Source: Pseudomonadota bacterium (GTDB lineage Bacteria > Pseudomonadota > Gammaproteobacteria > Steroidobacterales > Steroidobacteraceae). From it: DNA of 7,908 bases. Positions 1 to 4,989 of this stretch are shown piece by piece. The notes beneath the pieces are model-generated. The model ran no database searches. It was not told the origin of the DNA and worked only from the letters and a program-made list of their open reading frames with translations. Position 1 is the stretch's first letter. Each line of letters opens with the position of its first letter. The position numbers were made by a program, and so were the translations under genes. Location: assembly GCA_003242495.1 (NCBI GenBank), contig QGUO01000153.1, forward strand, positions 1 through 7,908, in the 5' to 3' direction.

Positions 1-207
1 ACGCTGCACTCGGCCGTGAACCGCAAGGAGAGCCGCGGCGCCCACGCCCGCGAGGACTATCCCGAGCGAGACGATCAGAACTGGTTGAAGCACACGCTGG
101 CGTGGGTCGACGAGCGCGGCGAGGTGCGCATCGATTACCGGCCGGTGCACCTCAAGACACTGACGTCGGACGTCGAGCCGATACCGCCTCAGCCGCGCGT
201 GTACTGA
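1..207 (+). CDS. sdhA: Succinate dehydrogenase flavoprotein subunit, C-terminal fragment
   Basis: This is the last 68 residues of SdhA, the FAD-bearing catalytic subunit of complex II that oxidises succinate to fumarate at the cytoplasmic face of the inner membrane. The reading frame is open from base 1, so the gene begins upstream of the window. The segment ESRGAHAREDYPERDD followed by NWLKHTL is the typical C-terminal part of SdhA/FrdA flavoproteins, and the ending PQPRVY resembles the usual SdhA terminus. The FAD-binding and active-site regions lie outside the window. sdhB follows 125 bases downstream on the same strand, as in sdhCDAB operons. The family call is secure; only the tail can be inspected. 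Confidence 0.95.
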   Translation, partial: TLHSAVNRKESRGAHAREDYPERDDQNWLKHTLAWVDERGEVRIDYRPVHLKTLTSDVEPIPPQPRVY

Positions 208-219
208 GCCGGGACATCC

Positions 220-248
220 GCGTCGCGACCGCGCAGCGGCCGCGACGC
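220..248 (+). other. Intercistronic stem-loop between sdhA and sdhB
   Basis: An 8-base perfect stem (220-227 with 241-248) continues, after one A/C mismatch (228 and 240), into a 4-base stem (229-232 with 236-239) closed by a three-base loop. Twelve pairs, nearly all G-C, should fold stably in the mRNA. No T-run follows, so it is not a standard intrinsic terminator. It could protect the upstream mRNA end, set the sdhA:sdhB ratio or cause partial termination; these roles are inference. Confidence 0.6.
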
Positions 249-332
249 ACCCGATGATTGCAAGACCGGCCCGATCGGGACCGTCGCCGAGCAGGCGCGC
301 GAGCGGGTCGTCACAGACTGAAGAGAAGCGAC

Positions 333-1115
333 ATGGCGCAATTTCGTCTGCCCGCCAATTCGAAGATCCGACCCGGCAAGGTGTTCAAGGCGCCAGCCGG
401 CGCCCAGGACGTGCGCACCTTCCGGATCTATCGCTTCGACCCTGAATCGGGCGAGAACCCGCGCATGGACACCTATGAGCTGGACCTGGCGACCTGCGGT
501 CCGATGGTGCTCGATGCGCTCATCAAGATCAAAAACGAGATCGACCCCACGCTCACGTTCCGTCGCTCCTGCCGCGAGGGCATCTGCGGCTCGTGCGCCA
601 TGAACATCGACGGGCTCAACACGCTCGCGTGCACCAAGGCGACGGCCGACATCCGTGGCGACGTGAAGATCTACCCGTTGCCGCACATGCCGGTCATCAA
701 GGACCTGGTCCCCGACCTGACGAACTTCTACGCCCAGTATGCCGCGGTGAAGCCCTGGCTGCAGACGCGCACCCCGCCGCCGCCGGACGGTGAGCGGCGG
801 CAGTCCAAGCGCGATCAGGAGCGGATCGACCGGCCGGCCGCGTGCATCCTGTGCGCCTGTTGCTCGACGGCCTGTCCGAGCTACTGGTGGAACGGCGACC
901 GCTACCTGGGGCCGGCCGCGCTGCTGGCGGCCTACCGCTGGATCATCGATTCGCGCGACGAGGCCACGGGCGAGCGCCTCGATGCGCTCGAGGACTCCTT
1001 CCGGCTGTATCGCTGCCACACCATCATGAATTGCACCGAGGCCTGCCCGAAGGACCTCAATCCCGCGCGCGCCATCGCGGAGATCAAAAAGCTCCTGGTC
1101 GAGCGGCGGCACTGA
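333..1115 (+). CDS. sdhB: Succinate dehydrogenase iron-sulfur subunit
   Basis: SdhB carries electrons from the SdhA flavin to ubiquinone through three iron-sulfur clusters. The 260-residue product has an N-terminal ferredoxin-like domain with [2Fe-2S] ligands C80, C85, C88 and C100 (motif SCREGICGSC). The C-terminal helical domain has CxxCxxCxxxCP at C171, C174, C177 and C181, plus C228, C234 and C238. By analogy with the E. coli protein, C171/C174/C177/C238 bind the [4Fe-4S] cluster and C181/C228/C234 the [3Fe-4S] cluster. The PSYWWN segment after C181 contains the tryptophan expected near the quinone site. ATG 333 is chosen because the protein then begins MAQFRLPANSKI, as in long SdhB proteins, and a purine-rich AGAGAAG lies just upstream; the frame extends to a TTG at 258, but those residues do not look like SdhB. 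The length is typical of the 260-residue class rather than the roughly 238-residue enterobacterial one. Confidence 0.97.
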   Translation: MAQFRLPANSKIRPGKVFKAPAGAQDVRTFRIYRFDPESGENPRMDTYELDLATCGPMVLDALIKIKNEIDPTLTFRRSCREGICGSCAMNIDGLNTLACTKATADIRGDVKIYPLPHMPVIKDLVPDLTNFYAQYAAVKPWLQTRTPPPPDGERRQSKRDQERIDRPAACILCACCSTACPSYWWNGDRYLGPAALLAAYRWIIDSRDEATGERLDALEDSFRLYRCHTIMNCTEACPKDLNPARAIAEIKKLLVERRH

Positions 1116-1175
1116 GCCGCGGCAGCCTCGCTGCAGACGAGCGCATGGCGCCGCGCCTGCGGCCGCGCCCTCGCT

Positions 1176-1190
1176 GCCTGCGGGGCAGGC
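1176..1190 (+). other. Small G-C hairpin downstream of sdhB
   Basis: GCCTGC (1176-1181) and GCAGGC (1185-1190) form a six-pair stem with a GGG loop, about 60 bases after the sdhB stop. There is no following T-run. It may mark a factor-dependent 3' end of the sdh transcript, but short perfect hairpins are expected by chance in sequence this rich in GC, so support is weak. Confidence 0.25.
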
Positions 1191-1398
1191 CGCGCGTTGC
1201 GTATCGGCAGCAGGCCCGGGCCGCCGACATCGCCCGTGGCCCCGTCTGGACCGGCGCGCCTCCGGCATCGGACCGGGTGCGCGCCGACGCTCGTGAGCGG
1301 CGGCGGCGTCCGCCGGTGACGAAGCCGCAGCAGCCGCGTGCCCGACGCGTCACAATACTCATCCGGAAGGCAAGCAACACGTCACGTACAGCCCTGCA

Positions 1399-1647
1399 AT
1401 GAGCTCAGCCGATTCTCTCGCTCGACTGCGCTGGCGCTGCCGTCGCGGTGCGCGTGAACTCGACGTAGTACTCGAACGCTACCTGACACAGTACTATTCG
1501 CGGGCGCCGGCGGGTGAACAAGAAGCGTTCGAGCGACTGCTCGAACTCGAAGATCCGCAGCTTCTCGCCTTGCTGATGCGTCGTGAGAGATCCACTGACC
1601 CGGAGCTGGAACGTGTCGTCGCACGCCTTGCCGATCTTGGGGCCTGA
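1399..1647 (+). CDS. sdhE: SdhE/YgfY family FAD assembly factor for succinate dehydrogenase
   Basis: The 82-residue product belongs to the SdhE (YgfY, Sdh5 homologue; DUF339) family, small cytoplasmic helical proteins that promote covalent flavinylation of SdhA. The diagnostic segment LRWRCRRGARELDVVLERYL is present, with the conserved RGxxE motif at residues 16-20 (R16, G17, E20); alanine occupies position 18 where methionine is common. The later segment FERLLELEDPQLLALLMR also matches the family. The length fits the usual 80-95 residues. ATG 1399 is the only nearby start that keeps the whole domain. No Shine-Dalgarno sits at the right distance: GGAAGG at 1365-1370 is 28 bases away. The gap of 283 bases after sdhB suggests separate transcription or a processed mRNA. 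The YgfX/CptA membrane protein that often follows sdhE is not found here. Confidence 0.93.
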   Translation: MSSADSLARLRWRCRRGARELDVVLERYLTQYYSRAPAGEQEAFERLLELEDPQLLALLMRRERSTDPELERVVARLADLGA

Positions 1648-2166
1648 TGTACGCGCGCGACGCGCCGGGGCAAGAATGGCGATGCCTGCGCGCGTCCCGA
1701 CGTCCGCGGTGGCGCGGCCCGTTCGCGCGCCGGTCGGGGAGCCGGCGCCCGACGGCGCCGCGGTCGCCCGCGCCTCGAGGCAGACGCCGGCCTCGGTCGG
1801 CGCTGGCGCCGGAGCCCGGTGTCTTGCGGGCACGGACGGTCGCGACCGGCGCGTCAGGCCCGGGCAGGCTGCGCGGCCGTGTCACGCGGGGGCGGCGGCA
1901 GCTCGAGGACGCAGGCCGCCCGTCGCTGGTGACCTCATGCAGCGCGAAGTGCGCCACGTGCGCGCGCACGCGCCCGGCGGCGCCCGGCACACCGTCCGCT
2001 GCGCTTGCCACTGGGGGCGCGTCCATCCGATGATCGGTTTTCCGAGCAAATCAGCAGGCAATGACATGCCCGAGCGCCGGCGCCCGTGCACCGGTGCCGT
2101 GCGCGCCGCAAACGCCCATGGCGCAGGCGCGCGCCCGGTGAGGGCCTATTATTTGGCCGCGACGTC
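1648..2166. other. Long, very GC-rich spacer between sdhE and the rpoE promoter
   Basis: I see no supportable gene here. Open frames exist on both strands, but their translations are runs of Arg, Ala, Gly and Pro with no domain, hydrophobic pattern or family resemblance, as expected when stop codons are rare at this base composition. The 60 bases at 1741-1800 have only eight A/T. A less GC-rich patch at about 2025-2075 contains an 11-base inverted repeat CCGATgATCGG (2027-2037) followed by TTTT. A 10-base palindrome GCACCGGTGC lies at 2088-2097. The ygfX/cptA or nadB genes often found near sdhE and rpoE in other gammaproteobacteria are absent on both strands. Confidence 0.6.
2147..2152 (+). 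promoter_or_regulatory. Possible housekeeping -10 box upstream of rpoE
   Basis: TATTAT matches the sigma-70 -10 consensus at five of six positions and stands out in GC-rich surroundings, just upstream of the sigma-E-type promoter. A second, constitutive rpoE promoter is common in this family. No recognisable -35 box lies 16-18 bases upstream, so the call is weak. Confidence 0.3.
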
Positions 2167-2193
2167 GAACTTTCGGGCTGGGCCAAAGTCTAC
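2167..2193 (+). promoter_or_regulatory. Sigma-E/AlgU-type autoregulatory promoter of rpoE
   Basis: GAACTT (2167-2172) is followed after exactly 16 bases by TCTAC (2189-2193). This matches the known RpoE/AlgU consensus, GAACTT, 16-17 bases, then TCTGA or similar. It is on the same strand as rpoE, 70 bases before its start codon. Transcription would begin near 2198-2200 and give a leader of about 64 bases. Positive autoregulation of rpoE from such a promoter is established in E. coli and Pseudomonas; its operation here is inferred from sequence. Confidence 0.78.
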
Positions 2194-2216
2194 CGCTCGG
2201 GCCCCGGATGGGCGTC

Positions 2217-2260
2217 GCCGGCCACGATCGCCGCAACGTCGCCCCTGCGGGGAAGCCGGC
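2217..2260 (+). promoter_or_regulatory. Structured rpoE leader covering the Shine-Dalgarno sequence
   Basis: The Shine-Dalgarno for rpoE is GGGGAAG at 2249-2255, seven bases before ATG 2263. Its four G residues can pair with CCCC at 2242-2245 across a three-base loop. An outer six-base stem, GCCGGC at 2217-2222 with GCCGGC at 2255-2260, closes over this hairpin and takes in the last base of the Shine-Dalgarno. The ribosome site would thus be folded away in the predicted leader. Whether it controls translation is inference. Confidence 0.4.
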
Positions 2261-2262
2261 CG

Positions 2263-2844
2263 ATGTCCGTGAACCCGGAGGACAATGATCGGCTGCTGGT
2301 GGAGCGGGTTCAGGCTGGAGAGAAGGCCGCCTTCGATCTACTGGTTCTGAAGTATCAGCACAGGGTCCTGAAGCTCGTGAGCCGATTCGTCAGCGACATG
2401 GCCGAAGCCGAGGATGTCGCCCAGGAGGCTTTCATCAAAGCATATCGTGCACTGCCTTCCTTCCGCGGCGACAGCGCGTTCTACACCTGGCTGTACCGGA
2501 TCGCGATCAACACCGCCAAGAACGCGCTGGTGTCGAGCCGGCGTCGTCCTGTGGATTTCGACCTCGACCTGCAGGATCCCGAGCAGTACGACCGGCATGC
2601 GCGCCTGAAGGAGGGCGACACCCCGGAGGGCATCGCGCTCACCGAGGAGATCCGCCAGGTGGTGGAGCGCGCGATGGAGCAGTTACCCGAGGACCTGCGC
2701 ACCGCCATCGTGCTGCGGGAGCTCGAAGGACTTTCCTACGAAGAAATCGCCGAGGCGATGGATTGCCCGGTGGGGACGGTGCGCTCGCGGATCTTCCGTG
2801 CGCGCGAGGCCATCGACAAGAAACTCAAGCCCTTGCTGGACTGA
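2263..2844 (+). CDS. rpoE: RNA polymerase ECF sigma factor RpoE (sigma-E/AlgU)
   Basis: The product is a 193-residue extracytoplasmic-function sigma factor of the RpoE/AlgU group, which directs RNA polymerase to envelope-stress promoters. Sigma region 2 spans about residues 24-90 (AFDLLVLKYQHRVLKLVSRF, then DVAQEAFIKAYRALPSFRGD and FYTWLYRIAINTAKN). Region 4 spans about 134-186 and ends in the helix-turn-helix LSYEEIAEAMDCPVGTVRSR. Length and motif order match E. coli RpoE (191 residues). ATG 2263 gives the typical N-terminus and has a good Shine-Dalgarno; the frame stays open far upstream, but that part is unrelated. The next gene, rseA, encodes its anti-sigma factor and begins one base after the stop. 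A matching sigma-E promoter upstream indicates autoregulation. The sampled GC of this gene (55% in 2341-2400) is far below the spacer before it. Confidence 0.97.
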   Translation: MSVNPEDNDRLLVERVQAGEKAAFDLLVLKYQHRVLKLVSRFVSDMAEAEDVAQEAFIKAYRALPSFRGDSAFYTWLYRIAINTAKNALVSSRRRPVDFDLDLQDPEQYDRHARLKEGDTPEGIALTEEIRQVVERAMEQLPEDLRTAIVLRELEGLSYEEIAEAMDCPVGTVRSRIFRAREAIDKKLKPLLD

Positions 2845-2845
2845 T

Positions 2846-3490
2846 ATGGATTCGGTGAAAGAACAACTGTCCGCCTGTCTCGACGGCGAGCTCCCGGCCG
2901 AGCAGTTCGAGCTGCTCTTGAAACGCCTCGAGCGCGATCCCCAGTTGCGTCATTCGATGGGACGGTATGCGCTCATCGGAGAGGCGCTGCGCGCGGCACG
3001 TCCGGTGTGCGCGTCCAGCGGTTTCGCGACCCGCGTGGCCGATGCCCTGCGTGAAGAGGCCCCGCTGGCTGCCCGGCGTCCCGCCACCGCATGGGCGCAA
3101 CGCTGGCTGCGTCCGGTCGCCGGCATGGCCGTGGCGGCCAGCGTGGCGGCGCTGGCCATCTTCGTGCTGCAGGAGGCGCCCCGTCGGGATGCCACGGCGC
3201 CGTTGGCCCCCGAGCAGATCGCCGCCACCGACGCGTCGCCGCCCGCGCCCGTCGCTGCGCCGCAGGAGGCGGCCAGCTACACGGTGCCGACGGTCACGCC
3301 GCAGCCCAGCCTGGTGTCGGCGTCGCCTGCCCGGCTGACGAACTACGTGGTGGCGCATGGCGAGTATTCCTCGCCGCTTGGCCGTCGGGCGGTGTGGAGC
3401 AGCGTGCTGTCGGCCGACCGCGCCGATGAGGTCGGGGCTGCAGGCGCCGAGGAGGCGCGCGCCCAGCCGCGGGCCGTGCCGGAGCGCTGA
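2846..3490 (+). CDS. rseA: Anti-sigma-E factor RseA/MucA
   Basis: RseA is the inner-membrane anti-sigma factor that holds RpoE inactive until periplasmic and intramembrane proteases (DegS and RseP) destroy it. The 214-residue product begins MDSVKEQLSACLDGEL, the typical start of the cytoplasmic sigma-binding domain (about residues 1-75). One transmembrane segment lies at about residues 88-108 (WLRPVAGMAVAASVAALAIF). The periplasmic part has an Ala/Pro-rich linker (about 110-160) and a conserved C-terminal segment TNYVVAHGEYSSPLGRRAVW, similar to the RseB-interacting part of MucA/RseA. ATG 2846 is preferred over an upstream frame extension because it restores the canonical N-terminus; it lies one base after the rpoE stop, so translation is probably coupled. 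No strong Shine-Dalgarno is visible. Confidence 0.94.
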   Translation: MDSVKEQLSACLDGELPAEQFELLLKRLERDPQLRHSMGRYALIGEALRAARPVCASSGFATRVADALREEAPLAARRPATAWAQRWLRPVAGMAVAASVAALAIFVLQEAPRRDATAPLAPEQIAATDASPPAPVAAPQEAASYTVPTVTPQPSLVSASPARLTNYVVAHGEYSSPLGRRAVWSSVLSADRADEVGAAGAEEARAQPRAVPER

Positions 3491-4527
3491 TGTACCTGGG
3501 CAGGCTTCCGCTGCTGGTGCTGTGCTGTGCGCTCGCCGCGCCTGCACAGGCCGGCGACGCCAACGCCCGCGCCTGGCTGGAGCGCATGACCCGCGCGCTG
3601 TCCACCGGCAACTACGAGGGCCGCTTCTTTCATTTGAGCGATTCGCGCTCTGAAGCCATGCGCATCATCCACCGCGTGGAGCGCGGCCGGGTGACCGAGC
3701 GGCTGGTCTCGCTCGACGGCTCCGGCCGCGAAATCATCCGTAACGATCGCGAAGTGGTCTTTTACATGCCGGACCAGCGCACGGTGCTGGTCGAGCGCCG
3801 CACCGAAGGCGGCTCGTTGCTCGGCACCGTGCCGAGCTACAGCGCGAGCCTCGAGGGCTACTACAGCATCGAAACCGGCGAGGCCGGCAAGACGCTGGGG
3901 CGGCGCACACAAGTGATCCTGGTCAAGCCGCGCGACCAGTACCGTTACGGCTACCGGCTGTGGCTCGACCAGGAAACGGCCATGCCGCTCAAGTCCCAGC
4001 TCAAGGACCACGACGGCAATGTGATCGAGCAGATCCTGTTCGCCGAGATCAACTTCCGCGAGCGCATCCCCGCGAGCGACCTGAAGCCGGCGGTGGACAC
4101 CGAAGGGTTCCGGTGGGTCCGCCAGGATGCGCAGGTGCCAGACACGCCGGGCGGCGCGGCAGGGTGGAGCGCGATGCGCCTGCCGGCGGGCTTTCGACTC
4201 ACCACCTGGCGGGTGCAGATCATGGCCGGCTCGAGTGCCCCGGTGCGCCACCTGGTGTTCTCCGACGGCCTCGCCTCCGTGTCGGTGTTCATCGAGCCGC
4301 GCGACAGCGAGTCCAAGCCGATGCGCGGACTGGCCCGTCTGGGCGCCGCGTTCGCCTATTCCCGCGACCTCGACGGCCATCAGGTCACGGCGGTCGGGGA
4401 GGTGCCCGCGGCCACCGTGGAGGTCATCGCCAGCGGGGTGATCCGCGCGGCCACGGACGCCGACGCCGAGGCGTCGTCGACGGACCCGGCCGCGGCTCGA
4501 TCCCCCGGTAAGGAGCCGCCGCCCTGA
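3490..4527 (+). CDS. rseB: Periplasmic sigma-E regulator RseB/MucB
   Basis: RseB binds the periplasmic part of RseA, shields it from DegS cleavage and senses lipid or LPS signals. The 345-residue precursor has a signal peptide with a Leu/Ala-rich core and a likely cleavage after A21 (AQA|GDA). The large N-terminal LolA-like domain (about 25-190) shows NYEGRFFHL, MRIIHRVERG and YGYRLWLDQETAMPLKSQL. The smaller C-terminal domain (about 225-318) shows LPAGFRLTTWR, HLVFSDGLASVSVFIEP and VTAVGEVPAATV. An acidic and Pro-rich tail, about 25 residues, follows. ATG 3490 overlaps the rseA stop by one base (TGATG) and has GGAG at 3481-3484, so it is probably coupled to rseA. The last codons carry the Shine-Dalgarno of the next gene. 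No rseC/mucC or mucD/degP gene follows. Confidence 0.95.
   Translation: MYLGRLPLLVLCCALAAPAQAGDANARAWLERMTRALSTGNYEGRFFHLSDSRSEAMRIIHRVERGRVTERLVSLDGSGREIIRNDREVVFYMPDQRTVLVERRTEGGSLLGTVPSYSASLEGYYSIETGEAGKTLGRRTQVILVKPRDQYRYGYRLWLDQETAMPLKSQLKDHDGNVIEQILFAEINFRERIPASDLKPAVDTEGFRWVRQDAQVPDTPGGAAGWSAMRLPAGFRLTTWRVQIMAGSSAPVRHLVFSDGLASVSVFIEPRDSESKPMRGLARLGAAFAYSRDLDGHQVTAVGEVPAATVEVIASGVIRAATDADAEASSTDPAAARSPGKEPPP
4510..4515 (+). promoter_or_regulatory. Shine-Dalgarno that decides the glutaredoxin-like start
   Basis: AAGGAG lies inside the end of rseB, eight bases before CTG 4524 and eleven before ATT 4527. It is a strong ribosome-binding sequence in a stretch with no ATG, GTG or TTG at suitable distance, which supports initiation at one of these non-standard codons. 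Confidence 0.6.
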
Positions 4528-4781
4528 TTCGTTGGACCATCTATTCCCGCCCGAATTGTGAGCTGTGCGAGGTGCTGCAAGCGGAGTTCGCCGGCTTGCT
4601 CGAGCGCCTGGCCGGCCCGGCGGCGCTCACCGCCGTCGAGGTCGTCGACATCGAGGGCCACCCCGAGCTCGAGCGCAGGTACGGCCAGCGCGTGCCCGTC
4701 CTGCTGGCGGACGGCGAGTTCGTCTGTGCCTGGCGGCTCGACGAGGCCCGGGTCCGGCGCGTGCTGGAGAGCCCGGGCTGA
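4524..4781 (+). CDS. Small glutaredoxin-like thiol-disulfide protein (DUF836 type), non-canonical start
   Basis: The 85-residue product (counted from CTG 4524) has a compact glutaredoxin/thioredoxin-like pattern: a first strand RWTIYSRP, a redox CxxC at C12 and C15 (NCELC), then VEVVDIEGHPELERRYG, the cis-proline loop QRVPVLL (P58), and DGEFVCAWRLDEARV. This matches the short DUF836/glutaredoxin-like family; the substrate is unknown. The frame has a stop at 4509-4511, and before the CxxC motif there is no ATG, GTG or TTG. The first such codon, GTG 4572, would remove both active-site cysteines. CTG 4524, overlapping the rseB stop as CTGA, with AAGGAG eight bases upstream, is the best start; ATT 4527 is the alternative. 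It is the last gene of the rpoE operon and is probably made by coupled re-initiation. A sequencing error that hides an ATG is possible. Confidence 0.82.
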   Translation: MIRWTIYSRPNCELCEVLQAEFAGLLERLAGPAALTAVEVVDIEGHPELERRYGQRVPVLLADGEFVCAWRLDEARVRRVLESPG

Positions 4782-4870
4782 AGCCACCCCGACACTGTCT
4801 CTCGAATTCGCATCGCCGGTACGGCATGGGACCTCCAGGTGGGCCTGGGCGGACCCGGACCCGAGCGCGC

Positions 4871-4900
4871 CCCTGCGGCGCCGCGGTCCTTGCCGCAGGG
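4871..4900 (+). terminator. Strong hairpin ending the rpoE operon (terminator-like)
   Basis: CCCTGCGGC (4871-4879) pairs perfectly with GCCGCAGGG (4892-4900), a nine-pair stem with a 12-base loop. A 14-base perfect palindrome, 4899-4912, follows at once. The element lies between the glutaredoxin-like stop (4781) and the lepA promoter, where a transcript end is expected. There is no T-run, so termination would need Rho or would be inefficient; it could also be a processing or stability element. Confidence 0.45.
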
Positions 4901-4954
4901 CGGCGCGCCGCCGGGGGCCGTCGCGACGTCACGGGCGGTGCGCCGGCGTTGCGC

Positions 4955-4960
4955 TATAAT
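4955..4960 (+). promoter_or_regulatory. Housekeeping -10 box of lepA
   Basis: TATAAT is a perfect sigma-70 -10 hexamer in sequence that is otherwise about 90% GC, so chance occurrence is unlikely. No recognisable -35 hexamer occurs 16-18 bases upstream (the sequence there is G/C only) and there is no extended -10 TG at the right spot, so an activator or weak basal use is possible. Transcription would begin near 4966-4969, leaving a leader of only about 21-24 bases before the lepA ATG. Confidence 0.62.
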
Positions 4961-4989
4961 TCGCGACCATTTGCCCATCCCCCCGCCTG

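Noticed and set aside
189..1268. Long open frame on the - strand opposite sdhB
   Set aside because: It is the complement of a well-supported gene; the translation is Arg/Ala/Gly-rich with no family resemblance.
1316..1360. Promoter upstream of sdhE (GTGACG with CACAAT or AATACT)
   Set aside because: The spacing between the two boxes is about 29-32 bases, far beyond the normal 16-18, and neither is a strong match.
1382..2026. Long - strand open frame across sdhE and the spacer, considered as a nadB- or ygfX-like gene
   Set aside because: The translation shows no membrane segments, nucleotide-binding motif or family pattern; it stays open because stop codons are rare at this GC.
1647..2033. 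Open frame starting at the sdhE stop (ATG 1647), considered as ygfX/cptA
   Set aside because: YgfX has two hydrophobic helices near its N-terminus; this translation is Arg/Pro-rich with none.
2086..2262. N-terminal extension of rpoE from an upstream start
   Set aside because: The added residues do not look like a sigma factor, the sigma-E promoter lies inside this stretch, and ATG 2263 has a good ribosome site.
2208..2288. Possible 26-residue leader peptide (ATG 2208) overlapping the rpoE start
   Set aside because: It lacks a Shine-Dalgarno and lies about nine bases from the predicted 5' end; its composition is that of random GC-rich sequence.
3490..3555. RseB as a lipoprotein because of Cys12-Cys13 in the signal peptide
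   Set aside because: The residues before the cysteines (VLCC) do not form a lipobox, and AQA at 19-21 is a normal signal peptidase I site.
4500..4560. Programmed frameshift fusing RseB to the glutaredoxin-like protein
   Set aside because: No slippery sequence is visible at the overlap, and a strong Shine-Dalgarno points to separate initiation. RseB is periplasmic whereas this small protein has no signal peptide.
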